Shown here: positions 1 through 11,250 of the stretch, in pieces
Layout: each line of letters begins with the position of its first letter
Position numbering within the stretch: position 1 is the first letter of the stretch
Source of the DNA: Heliopora coerulea
Lineage: Eukaryota > Cnidaria > Anthozoa > Scleralcyonacea > Helioporidae
Direction of reading: 5' to 3'
DNA length: 64,000 nucleotides
Assembly: GCA_030142905.1 (NCBI GenBank)
Contig: JASJOG010000082.1
Location: 1,208,001 to 1,272,000, forward strand
Translations under genes and position numbers: made by a program
Notes under the pieces: model-generated
Told to the model about the DNA's origin: nothing
The model's database searches: none
The model's input: only the letters and a program-made list of their open reading frames with translations

Positions 1-3000
1 ATAAAATAAAAGCGAATTGAGAATTTAATTTAATTTTTAGGACACAAGTGTACATCACACAATCCAACTTGAATTATCTTTCCCAAAGTTTACTGTAACT
101 ATGACGACTACTAAAGGACTTCACTATCACATAGTCCACTTTTACTTGTCACTTTAGCCACATTTACTCAATTTGTAACACGTAACAACGCAGAAGTGTA
201 GAGCAATAATTAGTTTACCTAATGTGGGCTAAAGTTCCCGTGGCGATGTTTTTCGTCGGATTGTACCTTTGAAAGAAGGCCGAATTTGAAAGAACCAGTG
301 AAATAATCTTAATAAAAAGGCTTTGGTTATTGAATACTCAAAGAGCTATTGTCTTGTTAAGTGCCTTGTTAGGCGCCCACGCACAAGAGTTGGGATTTTG
401 GAACCACGAATATCGGATACTATCTCCAGGGTATCTATAAGGCTGTGTTAAGTGATTGTGTAACCGTGTAAGTTCTGTTAAGGTCCACAGCATTTAAAAA
501 GTCCGCTTTAATACCTTGTATCGTCTTCATAGCGCAAACGTGTAAAAGAAACCAAGAGAAATAAGGTCAATAGCCGACGATAATTAAAAGGGTTTTTATA
601 CGGTTTATTTAGACGGAACATCTTTACCTTAAGTGGTAAAATTGCACTGATATGCAAAAATGTAATGTTATTAAGACTTATCGTAGGGGTCGAAGAATTG
701 CATGTTCGAACCAGAGGCTCAGTTGTGCGAAAACATATGGCAGATTTTCCTTTGTTCAAGAGAAGTGGGAGACTAAGGAGTTTCAAATAATCAATCTTTG
801 AACCAGAGCCGACAAAAATGCGATAAGAATGTGATATAATATGAAATAATAACGATTCTTATGATGAACTCTTGGGCATCAAATTTTGTCCCTTCTAAGG
901 TTTTGGACTCCCATGAAGGATATAAAAAAACGTGCAGACTGAGAGCTCGAGTGAGGTTGTATTCTGGCTTATTTATAGCTGTTGTCGATCAAGAAAATTG
1001 ACTACGGTCGGTATAGTCTTCAATTCATGTCGCCTGTAATTAAAAGTCGCTTGAAATTTTTTTGAAATACATCAATGTCAAGGGGAATATAGAACGTGGA
1101 TTCGATATATTTGAGCAATAACGCATGCGACGCGTTATAAATTTTCAAACCTTAATTATTAAAGATTTAAAATTTTCGTCGAGTGTGCAACTGAACACGG
1201 TAAAATCTGAACTTTATCCTTAACTCGCATTTTACTATGCAGATTGTCCAGTTTGTTGCTTTTCGTGGTTCTTTGTTTTAAACTTTTTAATGTATTCATA
1301 TAACATCTCACTTAAACCCTAGCAGATTTCAGACTTTACACTTAACAAATGGCGTCATGATGACATCAAAACGTCGTGTTGCATTGCTTATTCTTAATAT
1401 AAATACTCATAGTTTGAATAATTTTTAAATTTGCCTGAACTCTTTCCCGGCGGCATAAGACCTCTATTATTTTACTCTGGCTAACATCAGACGATTTTAC
1501 TGTTCGAAGGGAGATCTCCCCCCTCGACAGAGTTAAGCTGTCGGTCAAACGTGTTCGTTAGTTATCGTACCTCCCAAGGCTGTTATTGCTATGGGGGATA
1601 AAATTACTTTACATTAAAACATGTAAAAGTATTGCTTTGTAACGGAATTGTTTTGTCGAGAATGTAATCACCAATCAGTTTTATTTTTAACCACGAGGTA
1701 AGAATAAAGATACCTTTGAAGGTGGAGATGCTGCGCATGTGGGCAAATCACCCCAAGCAGTTTTTTAATAGACATCGGAGAAGGGAAAAAAGAGAAATTA
1801 GTTAAAGTATCCAAAATAGGGAAACATTAACGACTAGATATATCCTACGGTTACACGTTGCCGTAGCAAGTCTGGATTTTTATTCCTGGCGAAAACCGTC
1901 TTTTCTACATGCTGTGTGAGATTACTGCCAATTTATCGAGTTAAACGTCCACTTAGGGGACACTGAGGAATAAAGCTCTCACAGGGCGAAGTCTTCATTT
2001 ACCATTGAAAAGAACAAGTTGCTTGTTCGGCAACCTTTATCAGTTTGACGGTGATGTTAATGTATGCGTTTATCAATAATGGGTATGAATAATGAGCAGA
2101 CTAGGTCCGAATTAAACGACATATATGTAAAAGTATTTTAAACAACACAGTTAACTTTCCAGTTCCAGGCAGGTTAGATCAATCGCTTGAATCTTAAGAG
2201 GAAGAAACGGCGAATATATAGTTGGTCGTATAAAGGAGCACCAACATGGCTGCCATGACGTCACCTGAAGCTCAACAGACCGAAAGGGAACAAGGGAAAT
2301 ATGAATATCAATGCAAGAGTGCAGAGTTAGAAGAGTCTCCAATAAAATAGCTTTTATTATTTGGTTTTGCATGCTTTGTTCGACCAGTAGGTTTTGGCGG
2401 GAAAACTTCTCAGCTGATTTTAATAACATTAAGAGAGATGTTAAGAAGCTACCTACATTGAAAAAAAAACTGAAGAATAAAATGTACTAGAAAATTAGTA
2501 TTGCTTTCCTTCAAAGCTGTTTGAATGAAAGTACGAAAAATGTATTTTTAATTTGTGGAAACGTAAAGTGGTATGAGCAAATGACCTGGCATAGTAAGCA
2601 AAAACATCTCAAAAAACGAAAAAAAAAAAAATCAAAAATATGTAATAAATTCCTTCTAAAACTTGTTAGGCCGGTTTGTAAGGCAAAATATTTGCCCGGT
2701 TTGGGTATTTTTTACACCAACAAAAACCACAGGCAAGTACTTTATTGCCTATACAGAGCTGTCTTTGGATTAATAAGTCTTGGTACTTCTAGTTGCATAA
2801 CTCCATTATGCAAATCTTTCGTTTTCAGTTTGGGTACAACTCGATTAGATCATCTATACCCATGTTCCGTTTCGGTCTTGTCGCCTGCGTTTGAGTCGAC
2901 ACAAACAAAGCATTTTTGAAACACTTCTAGACTAAGTAGCGTGGTTGGCTGAAGTATCAACATCTGGCAGTCTTGGCAAAAAGCGGCTAGACTATGCAGA

Positions 3001-3299
3001 ATACATGTTAAGTTGTAAAATGTAAGCTAAAAACGACGATATACAAGATTGCAAGCATGTTTGGGGCAGGTGTCCGCGGTCATATGTCTGCGGATTTGAC
3101 TGGGCTTTGGACATTAAATTATTCATAGGTAAAGCAGTTTTCAATAAGTTTAACATAATTGCGTATCTGATTTAACCTTTAAACGTATTTTTCCTGCTTA
3201 TTCGGACACATGTGGTCAGCAAAGCCGCTTGAGCTCTCCCAGTACGGTCAATCTCAAAGCAAAAACAATTCAGTTCAGATCCCTGACAATTAAACCAAG
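1..3299. other. No gene recognised (5' 3.3 kb)
   Basis: AT-rich non-coding sequence with only short ORFs that resemble nothing I know. The single thing I can name is a copy of a dispersed motif near 1468-1515 (TTTACTCTGGCTAA followed by CAGACGATTTTAC) that recurs at about 21.9, 33.66, 36.95 and 37.07 kb. Homopolymer A runs lie near 2460 and 2620. Confidence 0.5.
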
Positions 3300-3326
3300 T
3301 CATCTCGTTTCTGAAGTTACACTGTC

Positions 3327-4331
3327 TTGATCAATGATGGTCAATCGAGGCACAAGTGTGCATGTCTCCAGGAAGGCAACATGACTAAGACTCTGAAGAT
3401 GTCCGCTGTTAACGTTGTAAGACAAATCAACAACGATGTCTTCTGGAGCATTGACAACTTCATAAATTCGAAGCCGTTTCGCTGCACGAGAACTAAATTT
3501 CCTCTGCAATACTACAACCAAATCGTCATTCTATTTACGTACGTCAATGAGCAATGTCTGGACGTCATTTACACTGATGCAGACATCTTAATAGCGACGT
3601 GGGATTGTTGTTCATTCGTTCCACCAATGTGCAAGTTTTGTGAAACGTGTTGCCACCAAAATTGTGTACATGCCGTGGTTCTTTTGGCAGGATTAGTCCG
3701 AGAACCTTTAATATCAGGCACTGAACTGCAACTCATTTCGGTTACGATTGAAAACTGGATTACAGTTCAGTTCTTATTGCTGCCGAGCAGGAAGGAGGAA
3801 CGAATTCAAGAAGTAAGTCAACTCATTAAGGAATACGATCGACTTTCCGCATTGGTGAAGTCCAACGATCACGGGAATTTTCCGGGAAATGTCATTGGAG
3901 CGGTGCAAGTGGTTACGGGGACTGCAGCAGAAAATACTGCAACGATTGGCATCGAGACAACAGCCACAACACTTGGTCATGCAGCTGCTGGAGTTGTATT
4001 AGCCGTATTTGTTGACGTGGCCGTGACAGCTAGCATGCTGGCACGCGCCAAGGTTAGGAAAGACAGAGGAAAGATAACGGAGAGACAATACAAGCGGGAA
4101 ATACGGGAACGCCTTTTCCAGACGGGATGTCAATTCGTGGGAGGGACAACGGGGACAATTGTTGGTCAAATCGTTGTACCGGTGCCGGTGGTTGGAGCCG
4201 CGATTGGGGGATTCATGGGGAGCTTAGTTGGCTTGGGGGTGAGTTGGGGTATCGCGAAGATTCAGAAAGTCGCCCAGAGAGCAAAGAGACGAAAAGAGAT
4301 GTCAACACTGGAATACGCATGTGATAGTTGA
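3327..4331 (+). CDS. Glycine-zipper putative membrane protein, intronless or last exon
   Basis: A 334-residue open frame, the longest in the window outside mobile DNA. Several in-frame Met codons lie close together at the start (3327, 3381, 3399), so the true start is uncertain. The N-terminal 100 residues hold a cysteine cluster (around residues 95-113, with Cys and Cys-Cys pairs). A basic/acidic helical stretch follows at about 150-175 (KEERIQEVSQLIKEYDRL). From about 185 to the end the protein is Gly/Ala/Val rich with small-residue spacing: a first hydrophobic segment (AAAGVVLAVFVDVAVTASML), a charged linker (RKDRGKITERQYKREIRERL) and a second Gly-zipper segment (VPVVGAAIGGFMGSLVGLGV). The tail is basic. 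This hairpin of two small-residue membrane segments around a basic loop suggests a membrane-inserted protein. I do not recognise the family and assign no function. An antisense 68-residue ORF inside it is a shadow. Confidence 0.65.
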   Translation: MINDGQSRHKCACLQEGNMTKTLKMSAVNVVRQINNDVFWSIDNFINSKPFRCTRTKFPLQYYNQIVILFTYVNEQCLDVIYTDADILIATWDCCSFVPPMCKFCETCCHQNCVHAVVLLAGLVREPLISGTELQLISVTIENWITVQFLLLPSRKEERIQEVSQLIKEYDRLSALVKSNDHGNFPGNVIGAVQVVTGTAAENTATIGIETTATTLGHAAAGVVLAVFVDVAVTASMLARAKVRKDRGKITERQYKREIRERLFQTGCQFVGGTTGTIVGQIVVPVPVVGAAIGGFMGSLVGLGVSWGIAKIQKVAQRAKRRKEMSTLEYACDS

Positions 4332-6020
4332 TCTGAAGGGATTCATATTTTTAGCACGGACAATGATTTTCATCACAACGGTTGGCACATCCAATCAACT
4401 GCATCCCTCATAGCTTGCAAAGTGGCCGGTAGAGTCTCTTTGAACATTTAATGCGATTATATTTTATAATGACAGGTTTTAAATTAATATAAATTCTAGC
4501 AAGAACAAGGCATAGCTTAATGCTATATATGTGCCAATAACTTTTAGTCTAACATAAAAGTAGCCGAAATAATTTTGACGCAACTGTTTTATAGCCCTCT
4601 ATTAAGATGAATTTGATTACATTACTCCAGAATAGTTCACAAAAAAATGATGGCATACGTGCACCATCATACAAATTAAGCCTTTTTCATAAGTCATGTT
4701 AAAAAAAAACAAACCAACAAAACAAAACAAACAAAAAAAAATCACGTTTCACACACTAAAAGCTTAACTGGCAGATTTCTTACTGTTGACAAGAGCACTT
4801 TCATAAGCCGCAACATGACAGGAGCAAGTTTTTGAAGTAAGGTCAATAAATGAGCACAAAGAGGTTATAAAGCTGAAAAAATACATGGCCTAGCCCTTGG
4901 TGGTTGTAGTTTAATGAAGATTCACTCGTATTCATTAAAGGTTTTGTGAATTATTGATCTTACTATAAAGAAACAGCATGTCAAGTGAAAGTTTGTGAAG
5001 AAGAGCCAAAAAAGGCTACTACAAAATTTATTCAATGTCTATATGGAATTAAGTATACAGACATGCAGTCAAATATTCACTTGGACGAGAAACAGATTTC
5101 TTTTTAATGACCTGATGGAAGTCATTACCAAGTCTTTATGTCTCATTGTATTCAGAAGACGCTTTTGAAATTATGTAGTTGGAAACGGTAGAAAAAAAAT
5201 ATGAGCTTGACTATCAGAATTTCAAAATTTTGGAGGTGAGCGTAGGTCATTTAACAAGATGAATTGAAGTTTGTTCGCGCAATCATATATGGAAGAAAAT
5301 GAAGATATTGAAATTTAAAAACAAAGGGTAGTACGTTTTTGAACGTCATTTGAGAATACCTCGTGTCGTTATTTTTTTGGGCTATGTAAGACCATGCCTA
5401 AAGGTATAACAGAAGTGACAGAACTAGTTCTCAAGTTGGCAGAGTCGAGCACGCGCGCTTTTTCGCGTCTCAATCCGCTTTCACTCAATGGAAACCCACT
5501 TCATAAATATGCGAACACAATAAGGCAAACCGGCCATTTCGTACAGGAAACTTTGTGCATAAAGAAAACACGAAAAATTTAAATCAGCCTATCAAACTAC
5601 TTTTGAAATAGAATTCCAGAGCACACTTCACTCTCGACTTTAAGCAATCCAGTTAGTTTAATCAAGTTAATATAATCAATGTTGAGAACAACTGTAATCA
5701 GGTTTTTGTTTGCAACTGCATGTTAATGATCACTGTGGCTTCTATTTAACATATTTCATGGGTCCATTGAGTTTTAGTAGAGATTGATTCCTCATCACGA
5801 GCGCAACATAACAGGGAGGTAATGTGCGGCAATTCTCCTCCATTGCCCCCACTGATGGAAGAAATTCTTTGTCCAGCTGGCCAAATCTTGCACATAGTTT
5901 TCAAGGAAAGTCGCGTTATTTTGCAATATTTTGAATAGAAAGTTCATATTTGGAGTGTTTTGGTGTCTCTTTAACGGAAAATGTTCACTGTGAATCGTTT
6001 TGCGACCTCACACTAAAGGA
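4332..6020. other. No gene recognised
   Basis: Non-coding. Low-complexity A/C-rich sequence lies at about 4700-4741. A 62-codon ORF at 5394-5582 has no recognisable feature and no splice context. Confidence 0.4.
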
Positions 6021-6024
6021 ATAT

Positions 6025-6030
6025 ATAGAC

Positions 6031-6067
<37 letters not shown>
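6025..6067. repeat. (TA)n microsatellite
   Basis: An uninterrupted run of alternating TA of roughly 40 bases, entered through TATACA. Simple repeat with no coding value. Confidence 0.85.
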
Positions 6068-6072
<5 letters not shown>

Positions 6073-6216
6073 CATCATTGGTTCAGTTTCTATTGTTCTC
6101 TGGAAGTTGATATCAAGCGAATACACCTGCAAGCACCAGATAACTGTCTGAAAAGCAGGGGGCGGCTTTTGAATATTTCCAGGGGAGAGCGGGGCTGAAA
6201 GAATCGACCAAACTTT

Positions 6217-6313
6217 GGGGTTGATATGCATTAATCAACCTCATAAATATATTAATGAGGTTGATTAATACATATCAACCTCTAAACGGGGTTGATTAAC
6301 ACATATCAACCTC
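6217..6313. repeat. Three 26-bp near-palindromic units
   Basis: Units at 6217-6242, 6257-6282 and 6288-6313 share the ends GGTTGAT..ATCAACCTC. Units 2 and 3 are direct copies (GGTTGATTAAYACATATCAA core). Unit 1 is the inverse orientation of unit 2. Each unit is itself a near palindrome, so the array can fold in several ways. Origin unknown; a broken MITE is possible. Confidence 0.7.
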
Positions 6314-6737
6314 CAAATTGTTACGCAACAACACAGACTGAAAAACGCTCTAACTTCCTTGAATTTTACTTAACATCAAAACAATTTACTCAATGGTACT
6401 ACTCAAAAAACGAACTCAATTTACATCCACAATTGTTTGAGATCTGATTAGGAGTTGTTAATGACAACTTTGCAATTCGCAAACTCAAACGACAACCTTC
6501 TCTTGCGAGACGTTGCTATATCACGAACTTTATTTTCACCCTCGTCAATCTCCTCAATTGTTGAACTCTTTCTTTTAAATCTTAAACTACCGCTCACATC
6601 ATCTTCTGCGCCCTTGCTATTTCCTGCGATTACGTCTGATACAATTTCTTTCTATCTCTCGCTCGGATGTTGGTAGGAGTGCAGAGATGCCAGACTTCTA
6701 TGACCAGTTCTTGCCATCACCAACTTGTCAGGTACAC

Positions 6738-7104
6738 TCATTTCTGTTCCACGAGTTGCCGTTGTGGGTCGCAACGAGTGGTTCGTCTTGTACCATTTCT
6801 TGCTGTTGCCCAGGAAGACCAAATACGAGCAGCCCACTCAGTTTCACGAACAGTATTTTTCGGAATACGAGATGGCATGTGCTTCTGTAGTCCATAATCA
6901 TCAATGGCCCCGCCAAACCGTTTAGTCAAATTATCTTTAGGGAGCTCCTGAAAACCAAGTTTTCTCACCACGCTCTCATTTCTGCATTCACTGCCAACCA
7001 GCTCTTACACTCCATCTAAATCTAGCTCAAAATCACTCTCCAACACCTTATTATTACTAAAAGCACTCTGTGTAATAAATAAATCTTCGTCACTTTCAGC
7101 CTCC
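6738..7104 (-). pseudogene. Degraded recombinase/ZMYM-like fragment
   Basis: Reading minus from an ATG at 7104 gives an acidic start (MEAESDEDLFITQSAF), an in-frame stop, then an ORF at 6971-6738. Its region KRFGGAIDDYGLQ, followed by IPKNTVRETEWAARIWSSW, resembles the segment found ahead of the catalytic domain in DUF3504/Crypton-type tyrosine recombinase and ZMYM/QRICH1-like proteins. No catalytic part is visible here. The stop and the lack of continuation argue for a transposon or gene relic. Family call is from memory of the motif, so moderate to low certainty. Confidence 0.35.
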
Positions 7105-7514
7105 ATGCTAACATGAACAAACAACATGAAAAAGTTTTGCAGCAAGTCAAATGCAAATGCTAGTTAAAGCTATTGATGCATAACAGTTCTTTTGTCCTCA
7201 ATCCAATACCATTTCAAGTAATTTGCATGAATAGTTAGTCATGCTATAGCAACATATGCCCATCAAGTCAATAAAACGAGATCTCAACACTTTTTTTTTG
7301 CATGGCTCTTACTAGAGTCAAAGCGGTTATTGAGTCAACTTCACCAAATGATGATATAAGCCGGTTATATACCTTAGACCTCGGCGTTTAAGCGATGTAT
7401 CAACCCGAGCGCGCAAACCTATACATACATATATATATATGTATATATATATACATATACATATACATATAAAACTTCATGAGCACCTCCCTCCAAAAGT
7501 TCAATAACATACAA

Positions 7515-8225
7515 ATCTTCTTACAATGAAGTTTTATTTTAAAAACAACGTTTCGAGGCTGAGCCCCTTCTTCAGGTACAATATGCTGACCGAGATTTTA
7601 TGATCCAAGATTTATACTTCTTGAATATCACTTAAAAATCCATCTACAAATAGCACAAATCCCAATCATAATTCTACAGTATTCAATTCCCGAGGAACAT
7701 AACAATATAGTTTATCTATCCAAAATCCCTCCTCCTTTACAGTTGGTTGACTAACATCACTAACATCTATTATCTGAATTTGAATATCTTCCACCCAGGT
7801 GTGACCTTCACTATAGAAGTGAGAATACAAATACTGGCCACAAATCCCCCTTTTTCCTCGACCATATCTGCTCAGAGAACTACGATGATTATTTAATCGA
7901 GTTCTAAAAGCAGTTATGGTACTTCCAACATATTGTTTACTGCAAATCCTACACGTAAGCAAATAAACTACCACTACCGAATCACAATTAAAGGAATGAT
8001 TGATACGGAAAGTGCGATCCTCAACTGAACTTTCAAAAACCGGGCCAACCTTAACTAATTTACATATTTGACAACGTTTCTTTCCACAACAATACATACC
8101 ATTAATCCTATGCGTATTTTCTCTTAACTCTAACCAAATGATCTTTCCAATTCTTTGGTCTCCTAAAACTTAACAATGGGACCTCAGGTAATACTCTATC
8201 AACAGTTTCTGAATAATTGACCAAG
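7515..8225 (-). mobile_element. Penelope-like element, 5'-truncated (left arm of inverted pair)
   Basis: The minus-strand ORF 8097-7666 (143 codons) carries the C-terminal end of a Penelope-like element (PLE). It has a Cys pair linker (CCGKKRCQIC), then a GIY-YIG endonuclease with VVYLLTC and YVGST as the two signature motifs, RTRLNNH with its Arg, and FWIDKL with the acidic region. Upstream, to about 8225, the translation LSFRRPKNWKDHLVRVK matches the PLE sequence before the endonuclease seen again at 32.8 kb, broken by a stop. The reverse transcriptase is missing. Downstream lie a hammerhead-like core (7547-7575) and an A-rich end. Faces the copy at 8629-9168. Confidence 0.8.
7547..7575 (-). 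ncRNA. Hammerhead-like ribozyme core, PLE 3' end
   Basis: Minus strand reads CTGAAGA, then GGGGC-TCA-GCCTC as stem II (one G-U pair), then GAAACGTT. This fits CUGANGA - stem II - GAA-ACGU-H, with ACGU as a self-complementary stem III that could pair between two RNA copies. Hammerhead motifs in Penelope-like retroelements are known; activity here is inferred only. Confidence 0.5.
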
Positions 8226-8628
8226 TAAGGGATAGAGAATCACTACGTGTGCTCATTAGTATGCTCTATATAGACTCATTAGTATGCTCTATATAGAGCA
8301 TACTAATAGACTCATTACTAATAGACTAATAGACTCATAGACTCATTAGTATGCTCTATATAGATCATACTAATGAGTCTTTAAAACAAAAGAAAACAAT
8401 AGCCTTATTAGTATGCTCTATATAAAGATTACTAATGAGGCTATTACTATCTTTTGTTTGAAGCATAGACTCACTGTGAAGAGTGGTTCAGTGACATATA
8501 GAGCACGGAAATACTCGCTTCTGATTGGCTGAGTGGGGGTGATCATGTTCTAATACTTGTAATTCCCTAAAGATCTTATGGACACCAAGTAAAGCAGGGC
8601 GATAATCTAAAACGAGACACATAGATAG
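8226..8628. repeat. Palindrome cluster between inverted PLE arms
   Basis: Repeated short palindromes built on ATTAGTATGCTCTATA. One is a perfect 30-bp palindrome at 8278-8307. Further imperfect copies follow to about 8440 (TCATTAGTATGCTC, GATCATACTAATGAG). A longer foldback links AAAACAATAGCC near 8393 with GGCTATTACTATCTTTTGTTT near 8442. No coding content. Confidence 0.7.
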
Positions 8629-9168
8629 TTAAGGTTGGCCCGGTTTTTGAAAGTTCAGTTGAGGATCGCACTTTCCATATCAATCATTCCTTTAATTGTG
8701 ATTCGGTAGTGGTAGTTTATTTGCTTACGTGTAGGATTTGCAGTAAACAATATGTTGGGAGTACCATAACTGCTTTTAGAACTCGATTAAATAATCATCG
8801 TAGTTCTCTGAGCAGATATGGTCGAGGAAAAAGGGGGATTTGTGGCCAGTATTTGTATTCTCACTTCTATAGTGAAGGTCACACCTGGGTGGAAGATATT
8901 CAAATTCAGATAATAGATGTTAGTGATGTTAGTCAACCAACTGTAAAGGAGGAGGGATTTTGGATAGATAAACTATATTGTTATGTTCCTTGGGAATTGA
9001 ATACTGCAGAATTATGATTGGGATTTGTGCTATTTGTAAATGGATTTTTAAGTGATATTCAAGAAGTATAAATCTTGGATCATAAAATCTCGGTCAGCAT
9101 ATTGTACCTGAAGAAGGGGCTCAGCCTCGAAACGTTGTTTTTAAAATAAAACTTCATTGTAAGAAGAC
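8629..9168 (+). mobile_element. Penelope-like element, 5'-truncated (right arm of inverted pair)
   Basis: The ORF 8709-9017 encodes the same GIY-YIG domain as the left arm, with only a few changes (for example YVPWELNTAEL against YVPRELNTVEL). The 5' end breaks inside the linker at about 8629, so this copy is shorter than the left arm. The identical 3' untranslated region, hammerhead-like core (9108-9136) and AAAATAAAACTTCATTGTAA tail follow. The two arms point outward with their 3' ends. Confidence 0.8.
9108..9136 (+). ncRNA. Hammerhead-like ribozyme core, PLE 3' end
   Basis: Same sequence as at 7547-7575 in inverse orientation: CTGAAGA, 5-bp stem II with TCA loop, GAAACGTT. It lies about 100 bases after the endonuclease stop codon and just before the A-rich end. 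Confidence 0.5.
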
Positions 9169-9949
9169 GTATATGTATATATATATATTTGAATTTGTCT
9201 ACTCCCTCAAGAAATTCTTGTGGGACACTTGCAAGCAGTTCATCGCAAAATGCTACAACCTGATTGGCTTGGCTACTCAATATCTGATTGTCAATAGATA
9301 TCAAAGCTGCTACGAGTTGACGCACCAATACCTTTTGTTTTGGCCCAATTGGCCAAAAACAATGCTTACTTTTGTTGGGACAATGAATTGGAAAAACTAA
9401 CAGGAATTACAGCAGTAGTCAAATAAAAGCCCAAGAAATGTCTGAAAGAAATATAGTGAAACCGCTTAATTACATGATGAATGAATCTGAACTAGTGAAA
9501 ATTCTCTGGCAAGAGCTCACGTACTAAACCCGTTTGATGAATCCATTTATATTCGACGTTCCGTTGTACCTATATAAGAAATAAACGGAAGAGATTTACG
9601 GAATAAAATTATAATAAACCTTTTTAACCAAATATGAGTTTTTGCCTAACGTTTCCATGTAAACAGCAGGCAAGTGAGGTAACAAAACATTTATCATGTG
9701 TGTTTTTGTTCAATTGCTTGCATACCTTAATACTGAACTAGGATGCTCATAAAAATCTAGTCATATTCCGATAACTATACTACTCAACCAGCATGGCACG
9801 AATGAAACTTACCCAAAAAAGTCAGTGTAGTAAGTGTCGACGAGGAACTTTCCGTCATGCCTCTGGAGAAAATTGCCAAGAGTGACGTGTTTTGAATTCC
9901 CTGCTTCTTTGTATTTCATATCCTCGAACAACCCTGGCAAACGCAAACA

Positions 9950-10020
9950 GAGAAAGACGATGACGATAATGACGAGGACGGTGACGAAGATGATGAGGAT
10001 GTAAGATGAGGGTGACGTAG
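9950..10020. repeat. Degenerate GATGA/GACGA repeat
   Basis: Imperfect GACGATGACGATAATGACGA type repeat inside an intron of the CmcI-like copy A. Confidence 0.6.
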
Positions 10021-10199
10021 ATGATATTGATGACAGAGACGATCATCGAGATCATATAAAGGTAGAGAAGGTGTTGTACTTAAATGTCACTCAACCGTGG
10101 GAGAAAAATTGATTGTAGCCACACTGGACAGCAAAGCGAACATGACCTGAAGAAATGTTCAAGGTGATAGTCATAGGCCACTTTACCTTTGTTTCTTTT

Positions 10200-10260
10200 T
10201 AATGTTTGTTTGTTTTTCTTTTTGTTTTTTTTTTTTGTTAGTTTGTCTTTTTTTTAAATA
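10200..10260. repeat. T-rich low-complexity tract
   Basis: Runs of T broken by single G or C. No structure beyond composition. Confidence 0.7.
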
Positions 10261-10539
10261 ATGTAAAAAAATTAAAGTAAAAGCAATGGCCGACTAATAA
10301 CCAGAAAAGTAGTTTTTGTGCTATACAGTTAATGAAAACAAACACGAAACAATTTCTTAAAGATCAGTTGTTTGACCTCGACGTCCTCCAAACAGACGGA
10401 AAAGGGCCTGGAGAAGAACAACTTGCCTCCCAATTTACTCAAAATGGCTGCGTTCAATTTCTCCCCAATATTCGACCCTCATGTCCCTCTATATTTATTT
10501 GATCTCTGTGGGGACGATTATGAAAATCACGATCATGAT

Positions 10540-10672
10540 GACCATGATGGAAATTACGATGGTAATGGAATGAGAATGAAGAAGAAGAAGGATGATGATG
10601 ATAATAATAATAATAGCAGCAGTTTGATAATAACGATAATGACAATAATGGTGATAATGACGATAATGGTAA
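10540..10672. repeat. GAT/AAT trinucleotide-type repeat
   Basis: Interrupted GATGATGAT, AATAATAAT and ATAATGACGA units. ORFs called on both strands here are produced by the repeat and are not genes. Confidence 0.75.
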
Positions 10673-10698
10673 CAGCATTCAAAAAACCGTTGCTAACT

Positions 10699-10764
10699 AA
10701 CAATTATTCACCGTAGTGAACTTGAATAGTTAACTATTCACCAACGTTGAGGTGAATAATTGTT
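10699..10764. mobile_element. 66-bp foldback with perfect 14-bp ends
   Basis: AACAATTATTCACC at the left and GGTGAATAATTGTT at the right are perfect inverse complements. Between them GAATAGTTAACTATTC is a second palindrome. This looks like a very short MITE or palindromic unit. Confidence 0.55.
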
Positions 10765-11139
10765 TTAGCATATACCTTGCAGAATTGTTTCCACACACAT
10801 ACGTGTTTTAAACTATTAAAGTAACTTAACGGAACTTCGCCTTGTCGCCAGCCCGCTCGTCCTTTGTAAACAGAACATTTTGAACACATTCTGGGTGTAT
10901 TTATCGCTAAAAATTAAAATCATCTCTGAATACTTTATTGCCAAATTTCGTTGCTTTTTTGGTATTGTCTGACACGGCAGCTTCATATATTGAAAACAAT
11001 TTTCTTCAATAAAAGAAGCAAAACGGGACGCCATCTTGTTTTGCTCGGAGGTGAATAGTGCAGGATACACCGAGATAGAGGAACCAATCGATTGGGCGAA
11101 TAAACACAATTCACTTAGGAGGTATATGCTAACAACAGT

Positions 11140-11250
11140 TATAACAATATCGATAATAACAATTATAACAATTATTGCAATAATAACGATAATAATAATG
11201 ATGATGATGATGATGGTAATAAAAATGGTAATGGTAGATAGGTTGGTAAG
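11140..11250. repeat. ATA/ATG-rich microsatellite
   Basis: Interrupted ATAACAAT, AATAACGATAAT and (ATG)n units in the same intron. ORFs on both strands here are composition artefacts. Confidence 0.75.

Noticed and set aside
2521..2919. 132-codon plus-strand ORF
   Set aside because: It starts at a non-ATG codon, passes through a poly-A run and shows no recognisable domain or conserved motif.
6217..6313. CRISPR array
   Set aside because: Only three palindromic units, with inverted orientation and short uneven gaps, in a eukaryotic sequence; no cas-like genes.
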